A stretch of DNA of 64,000 bases from Opitutaceae bacterium UBA2377 (lineage in GTDB: Bacteria; Verrucomicrobiota; Verrucomicrobiia; Opitutales; Opitutaceae). The DNA is taken from NCBI GenBank assembly GCA_002344205.1, contig DDSZ01000016.1:40607-104606 (forward strand), written 5' to 3'. Shown here piece by piece: positions 17,512 to 25,584 of the stretch. Numbering within the stretch: the stretch's first letter is position 1; each line of letters begins with the position of its first letter. The position numbers and the translations under genes were made by a program. The notes beneath the pieces were generated by a model. It was not told where the DNA came from, made no database searches, and worked only from the letters and a program-made list of their open reading frames with translations.

Positions 17512-18309
17512 TCAGTCGGTCACCACCCACAAAGAGTGGCGGGCGGTCACCCGGCACACCTCGCCGAAATGATGCACCGCGACGTCATGCCCCTCCAGGG
17601 GGGTAGGTTTGCTGACCAAAAATTCCGCCCAGTCGCCGCCCAGATGTGCCACATACGCGAGGTGCAGCCGCTCAATCGGCGCGGGGCCCGTGGCTTCGCC
17701 GCGATAGAGCACGGGGCCGGTGTCAACCTGGTAGTAGCGGTGCCGCTCGCTGAAGTTCACGGTCTTAACGGGATACTCCAGCAGCACCTCGCCGTCCGGC
17801 GACGCATAGCCCGTGCGGGCGACCACTTCACGGTCCCCGGACAACACCCCGATGACTTCGTCTATGGTTTCGATGCGCCGGGCGGTGCGCCGGCGCACCT
17901 TGAGTTCGTGGGTTTCGAAGGCCTGCACCGGATCAATGCACTGGCGCTCCGGTTGAGGCCCGAGGCTTGGCGGGTGCAGCATCACACCCTTGTCTACCTT
18001 GTCCCAGCGTTTGATCACCATGAACTCGTCCACACTGCTCACCGCGCACATGTCGGCATTGGGCTGCATCCACACATCGCGCTCCACGAACACCTGCTCC
18101 GTCTTGCACGAAGCGCCCAGTCCATAGACGCCGGTCCCGTCGGACCGGGAGTGGGTCATGAGGCATTCCAACGGCATGCGCACGTTGTTCAGGGTGGTCG
18201 GCGGCGGTTGGGAAACGGTCAAGAGGGGTTTCTTGGTCGTATCGTGCCGCCAGCGGATAAAAGAACGCGCGAAATCGCAGACCTGGGTGGTTTCTTCGGA
18301 TTTTTTCAT
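17512..18309 (-). CDS. Conserved-looking protein of unknown function
   Basis: A 265-residue soluble protein with no signal peptide or membrane segment. I do not recognise the family. It has a mid-region rich in Val/Glu with a VFVERDVWMQPNADMC segment and several His/Trp residues at the end (HLGGDW, VAVHHFGE, HSLWVV) that could form a metal or sugar site. Its codon use and GC content match its neighbours. ATG 18309 is preferred because the frame upstream overlaps the site at 18378. It has its own copy of the operator-like repeat upstream, which ties it to the pathway despite the unknown function. Confidence 0.7.
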   Translation of the reverse strand: MKKSEETTQVCDFARSFIRWRHDTTKKPLLTVSQPPPTTLNNVRMPLECLMTHSRSDGTGVYGLGASCKTEQVFVERDVWMQPNADMCAVSSVDEFMVIKRWDKVDKGVMLHPPSLGPQPERQCIDPVQAFETHELKVRRRTARRIETIDEVIGVLSGDREVVARTGYASPDGEVLLEYPVKTVNFSERHRYYQVDTGPVLYRGEATGPAPIERLHLAYVAHLGGDWAEFLVSKPTPLEGHDVAVHHFGEVCRVTARHSLWVVTD

Positions 18310-18377
18310 GGGCAGGATGACAAGGGGGGACTGGTTCTGAATCAGCGGGATGCACGGATTGCCGCAACGGGGTTTCA

Positions 18378-18398
18378 CTGGTCAGTCGGTATGGCCAT
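18378..18398 (-). promoter_or_regulatory. Operator-like inverted repeat, copy E
   Basis: Arms CTGGT and GCCAT with an 11-base spacer, 68 bases before the start of the unknown-function gene. It is the weakest-arm copy but keeps the TGACCAG end in gene orientation. Confidence 0.4.
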
Positions 18399-18431
18399 CG
18401 CGCGGTTGTCCGCCAGCAGCGTCACTCACGC

Positions 18432-20027
18432 CTACTTTTCGGCCGGCCGCCAGTGCCAGACATGCGGCGTGCGCACCCCGCCGCGCGGCTCGCCCGAGGG
18501 AATGACCCAGCCGTCCTGCCAGCGGAGTGCGGGGCTGGTAACCACCGGCTCCGGCCAGGCTTCCGGCCACAGTTCCCAATCCAGCTTCGCCACGTCAAAA
18601 AAAAGGATGTCGTCCGGCAGCGGCGCTTCGCGGGGCAGTTTGCCAACCTGGGCCCCATCTACCCCGCCGAGCACAAAAAAACCGCGGGCCGCCGCAACCG
18701 CGGGCGCAGCGGTCACGGACCAGGGCAGATCGGGCAGACGTTCCCATTCGCCAGATTCGATCCGGTAGCGGTAGGCGTCGCGCAGATATTCCGGCGTGGT
18801 CTTGCCGGCTGCATCCATCCCCAGATGCAATCCGCTGGCCAGGTAGATCCAACCCTCGACCGCGGCCATCACCGCCAGCGTCCGTGAAGGCCCCGGCCAG
18901 GGCGGCAGCTCAGTCCAACCCGCGGCTCCGTGGGCAGGATCGTAAACGAAAAACCGGCGCAAACTTTCCCGCGGCGTGCTCCCGCCGGCACCGCCGGCGA
19001 GATAAATGCGCCCCGCCCACACCGCCGCGGCGGCCTGCGTAACCGGTTGCGGCAGTCGCGGCAGCGGGGTGAAATCGGCTGCGGTTCCGTTCCAACGCAG
19101 CAGGAAAGCATCTTCGCGCAGGCCTTCCGGGTTTTCGCCCCCGGCCACCACCACACCGGCGGCCGACGAAGCCACCGCCGCATAGCCGCGTGGCTCGGGC
19201 AGCCTCCCGGCGGGCCGCCAGGCGTCCGCACCGGGCGCCAGGACAAACAGCTCGTCATACGTGACCCGTTTTCCCCCCGCCCAGGGCGGTGCTTCGGGAA
19301 AATTCGTGCCGCCTCCGGCCATCAGCATGTCACCGTGGGTCCCGGCCACGATACCCGCCACGCCTTGGCCCTGGGGAAAGACCGGCAAACGGCGCCATGT
19401 GGCCGGCGATTGCATCGCGTCGGTCCATGACAGCCGGGCGATCCGACACTGCCCTCCCTCCGTGACATAGGCCACCACCATCTCCTCGGGACCTCCCGCC
19501 ACCGCAGCCGCCCCGACCTCCGTTCCCCAGGGATCGGCCGCAAATCCGATGTCCCGGGACCGACCGTTCTCATGAACGGTCAGCACCAGCGGCGCACTTG
19601 GAAAGACCGGCTGCTTTCCCGGCACACGGGTTCCGGAACGCACGCCGAGGAGCTTCCCTTCCCAAGCGGCCGCAGCCAAAAGTCCCTCAGCCGGGAGCGA
19701 ACCCGGCAGCAGTTCTCCGGGTGTCGGCGAGGACCAGGTCCTGCCCCCGTCGACAGAAACGGAACGCAGGCCGGTCCCGTCCGGCGCCGACCAGGCGGCC
19801 ACATAGGCCGAAGTGCCAGTGCGCTTGAGACCAACGGCCGGCGACGCAACCGAGGCCGGACCCACGACCACCGGATTGATCCTTGTCATCGTCGTTCGGG
19901 ACTGGCCGGCATTCATAGCAGCGGGAACTGCGGCCACCCCTGCCAAGGCCACCCCGCACAGGGCCAGTGCGGCGGCCAGTCGGCCGTAAGGTCTGGCGGG
20001 GGACGCTGCATTTGCCCGCCGTTTCAT
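18432..20027 (-). CDS. Secreted Kelch-repeat beta-propeller, NanM/sialidase-like
   Basis: A 531-residue exported protein: residues 1-40 hold a basic start and an Ala/Leu core typical of a signal peptide. An N-terminal part contains VSVDGGRTWSSP, an Asp-box-like sequence seen in sialidase-type propellers. The middle and C-terminal parts carry Kelch repeats with paired glycines (VVAGGEN, IYLAGGAGG, FVLGGVDG). The nearest known role is NanM-type sialic-acid mutarotase, and the partner DapA/NanA-family aldolase gene is translationally coupled upstream (ATGA overlap). A role as a sugar-acid epimerase is an inference. Confidence 0.75.
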   Translation of the reverse strand: MKRRANAASPARPYGRLAAALALCGVALAGVAAVPAAMNAGQSRTTMTRINPVVVGPASVASPAVGLKRTGTSAYVAAWSAPDGTGLRSVSVDGGRTWSSPTPGELLPGSLPAEGLLAAAAWEGKLLGVRSGTRVPGKQPVFPSAPLVLTVHENGRSRDIGFAADPWGTEVGAAAVAGGPEEMVVAYVTEGGQCRIARLSWTDAMQSPATWRRLPVFPQGQGVAGIVAGTHGDMLMAGGGTNFPEAPPWAGGKRVTYDELFVLAPGADAWRPAGRLPEPRGYAAVASSAAGVVVAGGENPEGLREDAFLLRWNGTAADFTPLPRLPQPVTQAAAAVWAGRIYLAGGAGGSTPRESLRRFFVYDPAHGAAGWTELPPWPGPSRTLAVMAAVEGWIYLASGLHLGMDAAGKTTPEYLRDAYRYRIESGEWERLPDLPWSVTAAPAVAAARGFFVLGGVDGAQVGKLPREAPLPDDILFFDVAKLDWELWPEAWPEPVVTSPALRWQDGWVIPSGEPRGGVRTPHVWHWRPAEK

Positions 20028-20962
20028 CCGGTAGCGGGAACCCGGCCCGCAAGGCCGACGCCCGGCTGTTTTGCGAAGTGGCGATCAATGAACGTCCGGC
20101 ACTCCGGCGTCAGGGGATACTCCAGAAAACTTGCGGTCGTGGCAAAGAGCCCCTGAACCACGAGGGCATATTTAAGGCCGGTCAGCCAACAGGCGAGTGC
20201 CTTGCCGCCATAGATGCCGCGGAGCAGCGCGACCATCTCCTGCTCAACCGCCTGCGCCTCCGCCCGATGCCCCGCCTGCAGCAGCGCGATCATTCGGACG
20301 AGCATGGGCGCCGTGACCACCGCACCGCCCAGCATCAGTCCGTCATAACCTGCCTCCAGATATTCCAGACTGTTGAATTCATCGCCGCAAAACAGCCGCA
20401 GCTCCGGTCTTTCGGCCCGGATGGCCAACGCCAGTTTTCTCCGTTCCGGGTCCGCGGAGCTGTCCTTGATCAAGGTCAGGTTGGGCAGGAGGTAAATGTC
20501 GCGGAGCCGCTCTCCCGGAATGGCAAATGCACGCCCGCGGCCCAAATCGTAAAGCCCCATGGGCAGCGGACTCTTCGTGATCGCACTCCGATACAAATCA
20601 AGCACCCGCTCCTCGGTTGCATTCATCATGCTGAGCGGCGGTGCGATGATCCCATAATCCGCCCCTGCATCCTGGGCCGCCCGGATGTTGTCCAGAATAC
20701 GGGGCCCCGAATTGTCCGAGACCTGCACGGCCAGTTTGAGCCGGCCTTGGGCGAACCGTGCCGCTGTCCGCACGAGCCGAATCCGCTCCCGGTCGGGCAA
20801 CCACGGGCCTTCCCCGCAGGTGCCGCCAAGGAAAAGCCCGGTGACACCCGCGTCGATTGAACTCTGCAATGTCCGCTCCAGTGAGCGCTCGTCAATTTGC
20901 AACTCCCCGGTCAAAGGCGTGGGCAGCGCGGACCAGAGATGAACGGATCGCACAGGACTCAT
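20024..20962 (-). CDS. DapA/NanA-family (class I) aldolase
   Basis: A 312-residue member of the dihydrodipicolinate synthase/N-acetylneuraminate lyase family. GGTCGEGP at 46-53 matches the family GGTGE motif, Tyr138 (MGLYDL) and the Schiff-base Lys166 (LIKDSS) are in place. Family members cleave or form pyruvate-containing keto acids; with a NanM-like partner a sialic-acid-like or keto-deoxy acid substrate is possible. ATG 20962 is chosen because the open frame upstream is Arg-rich and crosses the site at 21007. It is the first gene of a two-gene operon. Confidence 0.85.
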   Translation of the reverse strand: MSPVRSVHLWSALPTPLTGELQIDERSLERTLQSSIDAGVTGLFLGGTCGEGPWLPDRERIRLVRTAARFAQGRLKLAVQVSDNSGPRILDNIRAAQDAGADYGIIAPPLSMMNATEERVLDLYRSAITKSPLPMGLYDLGRGRAFAIPGERLRDIYLLPNLTLIKDSSADPERRKLALAIRAERPELRLFCGDEFNSLEYLEAGYDGLMLGGAVVTAPMLVRMIALLQAGHRAEAQAVEQEMVALLRGIYGGKALACWLTGLKYALVVQGLFATTASFLEYPLTPECRTFIDRHFAKQPGVGLAGRVPATG

Positions 20963-21006
20963 GTCGGCACCTTGGGCTTGCGGTCGCCATTTTACACCCC
21001 AATGCA

Positions 21007-21027
21007 CCGGTAAGTTTTCCTGAGCAG
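21007..21027 (-). promoter_or_regulatory. Operator-like inverted repeat, copy F
   Basis: Arms CCGGT and AGCAG with an 11-base spacer, 44 bases before the DapA-family gene. The spacer begins AAG and ends CCTG like copies C and D. It is the last copy, and none is seen further right near a gene start. Confidence 0.45.
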
Positions 21028-21616
21028 CCGAAATGCCACCGGTAGCGCTCGCTTGGCCGCACAAACAAGAACGACTCCAGCGGGTGTGTTGGGCATTGGC
21101 GCCCTCACGGGGAATGGCTCGCGGCGATGCCGCTCGGGACTCTGCCCTCCGCCTGCGGCGGCCCCATCTCCGTCCCGCGTGGCGGGACTCCGTCGAAACC
21201 CCGGGACCCACTATTGCATGCGTAAACAGCGACATGGTTGCTGTTAAAAACGACATTTGCCAACCAATATGGCACTGAATGTGAAAACCCCACCGACCAC
21301 TAAGGATTTTATTTCACATACCATCCGCATGCCATTGCGGGAGGGCATGGGCCATGGATGCGGTAATCCCGTAACGGCAACTGCACACATAATATTTCCG
21401 ATCATGGCTCGGGGCGTGATCCGCCTTCACCCTTCAATGACTCAATCGGAAAAGTGATCACTGGGAAGGCCGCACCGAGGCACGCACCGCGAATCTCCCA
21501 ATTTCAGGGGACGGGGAGATTGGCGGCGGCGGTGCCGGGCTGATGGGGTGATGGCGTGGAGCGGGATGCGCTGGCGGCGTTATGCGCGGCTTAACGCTTG
21601 GCCGTATCTCTTGGGC
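21028..21616. other. Gene-free junction region
   Basis: About 590 bases between the catabolic locus and the recombinase cassette. No convincing coding frame, RNA gene or promoter is seen; the short open frames lack codon bias. It contains a self-complementary GC-rich patch near 21,330-21,360 and the hairpin at 21,492-21,521. It probably holds the left junction of the accessory cassette. Confidence 0.5.
21492..21521 (+). repeat. Hairpin with 14-nt TTCAGGGG-type loop, left copy
   Basis: A perfect 8-base-pair stem (AATCTCCC / GGGAGATT) closes the 14-base loop AATTTCAGGGGACG. A second hairpin at 25585-25616 has an unrelated 9-base-pair stem but a loop of the same length matching at 11 of 14 positions. 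The copy lies 95 bases before the recombinase start. It could be a recombination site, a REP-like element or a structured RNA. Confidence 0.5.
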
Positions 21617-22264
21617 ATGAGCATCGCCCGCTACATCACGCCGGAGGAAAGGTTACGGCTGTTGGCGGTTTTGCCGAATCCACGGGATCGGCTGCTCGTG
21701 GTGATGGGGCTCAACACAGGGTTTCGCGTAAGCGAATTATTGTCACTGAAGTGGGGTCAGATTTGGAGGGACGGCCAGCCGCTCGCTTATGTGGAAGTCG
21801 CGCGAAGAAACCTGAAGGGCGGCCGTTCGGCGCAGCGGAAAAATGTGCTTTCGCGGCGGCTGCCCATCAATGCGGCGGCCGCAGTCGCGGTGAGGGAGTA
21901 TGCCTTCGCCGTCAGCGGCTCCGGTGTTCCCGACCCGGCGGCCTGGGTATTCGCATCGCGCAAGCGCTGCCCAGGAGTAATCACCCGGCGGCAAGCCCAC
22001 ACCATCCTGGCCCGAGCCGGCGTGCGGGCTGGGCTAATTGGAAAAGTGGCACCGCATGGCATGCGGCGAGCATTTGGGTTGGATTGCTACGATCTGACCA
22101 AGGACATCCTTCTGGTCCGTGATCTTCTAGGCCACCGCAGTGTCCTCACAACTGAGTCCTATTTAAAACGGGGCGAGGACCAGATGCATCAGGTGGTCCA
22201 CCGTCTGGGGTCTTTCGGGCAGCCAGTCCCGGCGATGGCCGAGCCCAACCACGTATCTTTGTAA
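21617..22264 (+). CDS. Tyrosine recombinase, catalytic domain only
   Basis: A 215-residue phage-integrase-family protein with all catalytic residues visible: Arg37 (GFRVSE), Lys75 region (AQRKNV), His147 and Arg150 (HGMRR), His173 (LGHRS) and nucleophile Tyr182 (TESYL). It starts directly at the catalytic domain and lacks the N-terminal core-binding domain of Xer/lambda integrases, so it may need a partner for DNA binding. ATG 21617 is preferred; a GTG at 21548 would add 23 residues. The AAA ATPase gene starts one base after its stop, so the two are almost certainly co-expressed. Confidence 0.85.
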   Translation: MSIARYITPEERLRLLAVLPNPRDRLLVVMGLNTGFRVSELLSLKWGQIWRDGQPLAYVEVARRNLKGGRSAQRKNVLSRRLPINAAAAVAVREYAFAVSGSGVPDPAAWVFASRKRCPGVITRRQAHTILARAGVRAGLIGKVAPHGMRRAFGLDCYDLTKDILLVRDLLGHRSVLTTESYLKRGEDQMHQVVHRLGSFGQPVPAMAEPNHVSL

Positions 22265-22265
22265 C

Positions 22266-23378
22266 ATGAGACTATCCGAACTGCTGAGTCTATTGGGACC
22301 GAAATTCGTCACCGATCCAATCGTTGATCGCTTGAGTGAAGGGCTCCTGCGGCCCGAGGGCCTTACACCCGACTTAAATCGGCTCGTGGCCGCAATGCTG
22401 GCGGCAAATCCAGCACTCCATGCTCATCTGCGGGAATTGCGGGACAATCACCTGCTGGGAGATGAGATGATTCGCGGCGTGCTGGAATACATGCGGGACG
22501 CAGGAGACGACCATGCAAGCGGCCAGGTGTCCGAACTTGCCTTGTTTCTTGGGATCAAGCCACCCACCCCACCTCAGCAAGCCGTTGACCTTGGATCATT
22601 GACCGCATCGCAACAAGTGGCTTTCCGTGAAATCGCCGCCTTGTCGGAGATCTACTTTGCCGGCGGACTGGAGCATGCGGGCGTTAACCTGCGGATTGCA
22701 CCGCTCGTCATCGGCCCCTCTGGCGTCGGCAAAACCCATCTCGTCATGTCAGTGGGTCGTGCGTTGGGTCTGCCGATTGTGCGCATGACAGTGAGTGATT
22801 GGATTATCCAAGCCGCAAGGCAGACCCCGAGTGCGCTCACGGTGCTCCAAGCAAAGTTAAAAGAGAACCAAAAGTTTATCCTCTTTATCGATGAGTTGGA
22901 CAAGCTGTCGAAATCGAGCGACGGCGGGGCTTATACCCTCTTTCAGCAGGTTGAAATCTACGCCGTCCTCGACCGCGCGGTCAGCTACTCGGGAGGACAG
23001 TGGGGCAGCGAACAAGACAGGCAGCTGCGCGAAAATGTGATGATCGTTGGTGGCGGCACCTGGCATGACTTGTGGACCACCAAACCTCAGCGATCGATGG
23101 GCTTTGGTTCCGCAGGGGCGGCTACGGACGACATTGCGAACAAAATCCGGCAGGCGCGGATTATACCGGAAGAATTGTTGAACAGGTTTTCGGACCGATG
23201 GCTCCTGTTGAGGCCTTACACGGCGGAGGATTTTCAGGTAATTGCAGAGCGCATTGGCCTGGCGCCGGAGGATTTCGATCCAGTAGCTGCCGCTGCCTCT
23301 GGTGGAAATTTTCGCGCGGTGCAAAACGCGCTCACCGCCTGCGTATTGAAACAACATTTTGCGGCGCAGGCTCGGTAA
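22266..23378 (+). CDS. AAA+ ATPase of unknown function
   Basis: A 370-residue protein. Residues 1-110 are a helical N-terminal region of unknown family. The ATPase core has Walker A GPSGVGKT at 150-157, Walker B ILFIDE at 205-210, a sensor-1-like VMIVGGGTW near 258, an arginine-finger candidate LLNRFSDRW near 314, and a C-terminal sensor-2-like GGNFRAVQ. The core resembles ClpX/RuvB-type AAA+ proteins but lacks the ClpX zinc domain. It sits one base after the recombinase and upstream of a small basic protein and a phosphoesterase, a set I do not recognise as a known system. Confidence 0.8.
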   Translation: MRLSELLSLLGPKFVTDPIVDRLSEGLLRPEGLTPDLNRLVAAMLAANPALHAHLRELRDNHLLGDEMIRGVLEYMRDAGDDHASGQVSELALFLGIKPPTPPQQAVDLGSLTASQQVAFREIAALSEIYFAGGLEHAGVNLRIAPLVIGPSGVGKTHLVMSVGRALGLPIVRMTVSDWIIQAARQTPSALTVLQAKLKENQKFILFIDELDKLSKSSDGGAYTLFQQVEIYAVLDRAVSYSGGQWGSEQDRQLRENVMIVGGGTWHDLWTTKPQRSMGFGSAGAATDDIANKIRQARIIPEELLNRFSDRWLLLRPYTAEDFQVIAERIGLAPEDFDPVAAAASGGNFRAVQNALTACVLKQHFAAQAR

Positions 23379-23482
23379 GGCGGTCCACGTGATTGCAACC
23401 AAGACTACCAGTCAAACGCCATCATCACTCCCCTCCTTTTATGACCATAATTTCTGTCATTATAGCAACCACGGGAATCATC

Positions 23483-23662
23483 ATGTCCGAAACTGAATTT
23501 GTCACCCGCACGCTTGACTGCCTTCTGCGCGTGCTCCTCGCGTTCCGCAAACACGAAGTCGTGGTGGTCGCCGCCACCAAGGTTAAACGGCTTCGACAGG
23601 CAGTCAGTAAACGGCGCCGAAAGCCATCGGCGAAGCGTAAGGCGAAACGCCGTATCTATTAG
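23483..23662 (+). CDS. Small basic protein, unknown
   Basis: A 59-residue frame with a helical first half (TLDCLLRVLLAFRK) and a strongly basic tail (SKRRRKPSAKRKAKRR), suggesting nucleic-acid contact. An in-frame ATG at 23441 would add 14 hydrophobic residues (a possible membrane segment) and no clear ribosome binding site separates the two choices. Its stop is one base from the phosphoesterase start, which supports it being a real gene in the operon. No family is recognised. Confidence 0.45.
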   Translation: MSETEFVTRTLDCLLRVLLAFRKHEVVVVAATKVKRLRQAVSKRRRKPSAKRKAKRRIY

Positions 23663-23663
23663 T

Positions 23664-24338
23664 ATGCGCTTACTTCACGTGTCGGATTTCCACTTTAACC
23701 GCGACTGGTTCGCGTGGCTGAAACTGTCAGCGCCTGAGTATGATGCGGTAGCGCTGACCGGGGATCTTATTGGTCCCGCGCAGGTGCTGGCAGTCGAGGA
23801 GCAAATTGTCTGGCTCAGGAGTTGGGCAGAGTCATTTCCAGCACCGCTTCTGTTGTGCTCAGGCAATCATGACTTCTGCGAGGACTGGGTCCCTGCACCA
23901 CTGCAAAATTGGATGCGGAAGATCAGGTCCCCAATGGTTCTGACTGATGGGCAACGCCGGCGCCTTGGCGACTGGACATTTGAATCGGTCGCTTGGAATG
24001 AAGTGCCCATCTACGGCGGCAACAGAAATATCGCACTCATCCACTGCCCACCCACGGGAGCAGAAACTGCTATCAGCTATCCCGAAAATGTGGACTGGGG
24101 TGACCTCGAACTCGCGGAAATGCTGATGCACGACGATCCGGACTTTGTGCCGCGTATCGTTCTGTCTGGTCACGTCCACCGGCCCCGCGGGTGGCACGAT
24201 CGCATGGGTTCAACCCTCACACTAAATCCAGGCGTGAACGCGGGCGCGCCCTGGCCTAATCACAACATCATCGATCTTGCCGATCGCACCGTCGAGCACC
24301 GGTCTCACGGTGTGTCGGCCGATAAAATACAGTTCTAA
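23664..24338 (+). CDS. Calcineurin-like metallophosphoesterase
   Basis: A 224-residue protein with a full set of dimetal motifs: SDFHF (Asp8, His10), LTGDL (Asp34), SGNHDF (Asn68, His69), LIHCPP, and SGHVHRP near the end. Family members hydrolyse phosphomono- or diesters, including cyclic nucleotides and nucleic acids; the substrate cannot be read. It ends a four-gene run with a recombinase, AAA ATPase and small basic protein, a context that favours a role in DNA processing or phage defence (inference). Confidence 0.85.
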   Translation: MRLLHVSDFHFNRDWFAWLKLSAPEYDAVALTGDLIGPAQVLAVEEQIVWLRSWAESFPAPLLLCSGNHDFCEDWVPAPLQNWMRKIRSPMVLTDGQRRRLGDWTFESVAWNEVPIYGGNRNIALIHCPPTGAETAISYPENVDWGDLELAEMLMHDDPDFVPRIVLSGHVHRPRGWHDRMGSTLTLNPGVNAGAPWPNHNIIDLADRTVEHRSHGVSADKIQF

Positions 24339-24436
24339 GCTACGCTCGTCTCGCGGTCGCCTTCGCGGGCTAGATCAGTGCGGCAACAAACCTGCCCCAC
24401 CCGCAGACATTGCTTGCCTGCCATGAGAAAAGCCCT

Positions 24437-24453
24437 AAGGTTGTTTCAACCTT
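24437..24453 (+). promoter_or_regulatory. Palindrome in front of the RHH-nucleotidyltransferase pair
   Basis: A perfect inverted repeat AAGGTTG-TTT-CAACCTT ends 6 bases before the ATG of the ribbon-helix-helix gene, over the expected ribosome-binding position. Such sites are typical autoregulatory operators of toxin-antitoxin operons; the RHH protein is the natural candidate to bind it. Confidence 0.55.
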
Positions 24454-24459
24454 TTTGTC

Positions 24460-24861
24460 ATGCCTAACCAACTCGCCCAGTCCAAACGCCGACAAAGCCT
24501 CGCTGAGCACGAAGCCGTCCTGGCGGCACTCGCTGCCATCGCGCAGCGGGAGGACACCACTGTGATGGCGTTGCTGCGTCAGGCGACCCGTAACCTCGTA
24601 AAGACGCGGGCCACCACCCCGACCCAAGCCGCCCGCCTCCGGCAGGCGGTCTGGGCCAAGGCCCCCCGGATGCCGGCCACGTTCAAGACGGCCGCCCAAG
24701 TGGCCCGCTTCAAACGTTCGCAGCGCGAATTCGACCAGGTGCTGCTCGATCTGGCCTTGGCCAGCCCACAGGCCATCCAAGAGCGTAATTCCCTCGCCCC
24801 TTCGCCGCAGTCCGTCCGGATGATTGATTTCGATTCCGCCCATGCCACCGCGGCCCGCTGA
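24460..24861 (+). CDS. Ribbon-helix-helix-like protein, candidate antitoxin
   Basis: A 133-residue protein. Residues 1-50 (KRRQSLAEHEAVLAALAAIA then EDTTVMALLRQATRNLV) fit a MetJ/Arc-type ribbon-helix-helix DNA-binding domain. The remainder is helical, charged and likely to contact the partner protein. The next gene overlaps its 3' end by 20 bases, the usual coupling of an antitoxin with its toxin, and a palindrome overlaps its translation start. The antitoxin assignment rests on this architecture, not on a recognised family name. Confidence 0.65.
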   Translation: MPNQLAQSKRRQSLAEHEAVLAALAAIAQREDTTVMALLRQATRNLVKTRATTPTQAARLRQAVWAKAPRMPATFKTAAQVARFKRSQREFDQVLLDLALASPQAIQERNSLAPSPQSVRMIDFDSAHATAAR

Positions 24862-25576
24862 CGTCAGTCCCCGACCGCCCGGCGATTTCGCCGCGCTTCT
24901 CGCCAGTGAGGAACCGGTCCTGCTGGTGGGAGGTCAGGCAGTCAATCTGTGGGCCTTGTATTACGACAAGCGCACCGCCCCGCTGGCCCCATTCGTATCC
25001 CGCGACGTGGATGTCCTTGGCGACCGGGAGACCTTGGCGGCCTTGGGCAAACTAGCCGGCGTTAAACCGCAGTTTTTCCCGCTCAAGCCCCCGACCAATG
25101 AGATCGGGGTGGTCATCGCCCAGGATGCGGTCGGCCAGCCCCTGCTCATCGAAGTGCTCCGCTCGGTGCACGGGGTGACCAACGCCGCTTTGCGTGATCC
25201 GGTTTATACCCTCGCGGTGGGCACAACCCACGTGCAGGTGCCCGGTCCAATTGCCCTGATGCAGGCGAAACTCGCCAACGTCGCCGATCTGGCACAATCC
25301 GGCCGGCAGGACGCCCGTCATGTCACGATCCTCGCGCACGTCCTGCCGGCCTATCTGGAGGATCTTCAGGTGGCGGTGCTCGCCGGGCGCACGCCCGAGC
25401 GAAAATTGATCGAATTAGTGGAGCAACTGCTGGCCGTGGTCACGACCGCGAAGGCGCGGCGGGTGCTGCGGGCCTTGCAGATCGATCCTCCTGCCCTCTT
25501 CGCCGGGCTGGGCCACACCAAGCTGCCCAAGCTCCGGAAATTCCTGACGGAGCGACTGCCCCGACGGCTGGCATAG
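24842..25576 (+). CDS. Nucleotidyltransferase-like protein, candidate toxin
   Basis: A 244-residue protein. LLVGGQAVNLWALYYD followed by SRDVDVLGD matches the minimal nucleotidyltransferase fold (GGxAV helix and DxD metal motif) as in AbiEii/MNT toxins. The C-terminal half is helical. It overlaps the RHH gene by 20 bases when ATG 24842 is used; a TTG at 24824 would add six residues. AbiEii-type toxins transfer nucleotides to tRNA; that activity is assumed only by analogy. The pair could stabilise the cassette or act in phage defence. Confidence 0.65.
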   Translation: MPPRPADVSPRPPGDFAALLASEEPVLLVGGQAVNLWALYYDKRTAPLAPFVSRDVDVLGDRETLAALGKLAGVKPQFFPLKPPTNEIGVVIAQDAVGQPLLIEVLRSVHGVTNAALRDPVYTLAVGTTHVQVPGPIALMQAKLANVADLAQSGRQDARHVTILAHVLPAYLEDLQVAVLAGRTPERKLIELVEQLLAVVTTAKARRVLRALQIDPPALFAGLGHTKLPKLRKFLTERLPRRLA

Positions 25577-25584
25577 GCTCCCTA

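Noticed and set aside
18534..18554. A CTGGTAACC sequence resembling the operator-like repeat
   Set aside because: It lies inside the Kelch gene far from any start, and the second arm does not match, so it is taken as chance.
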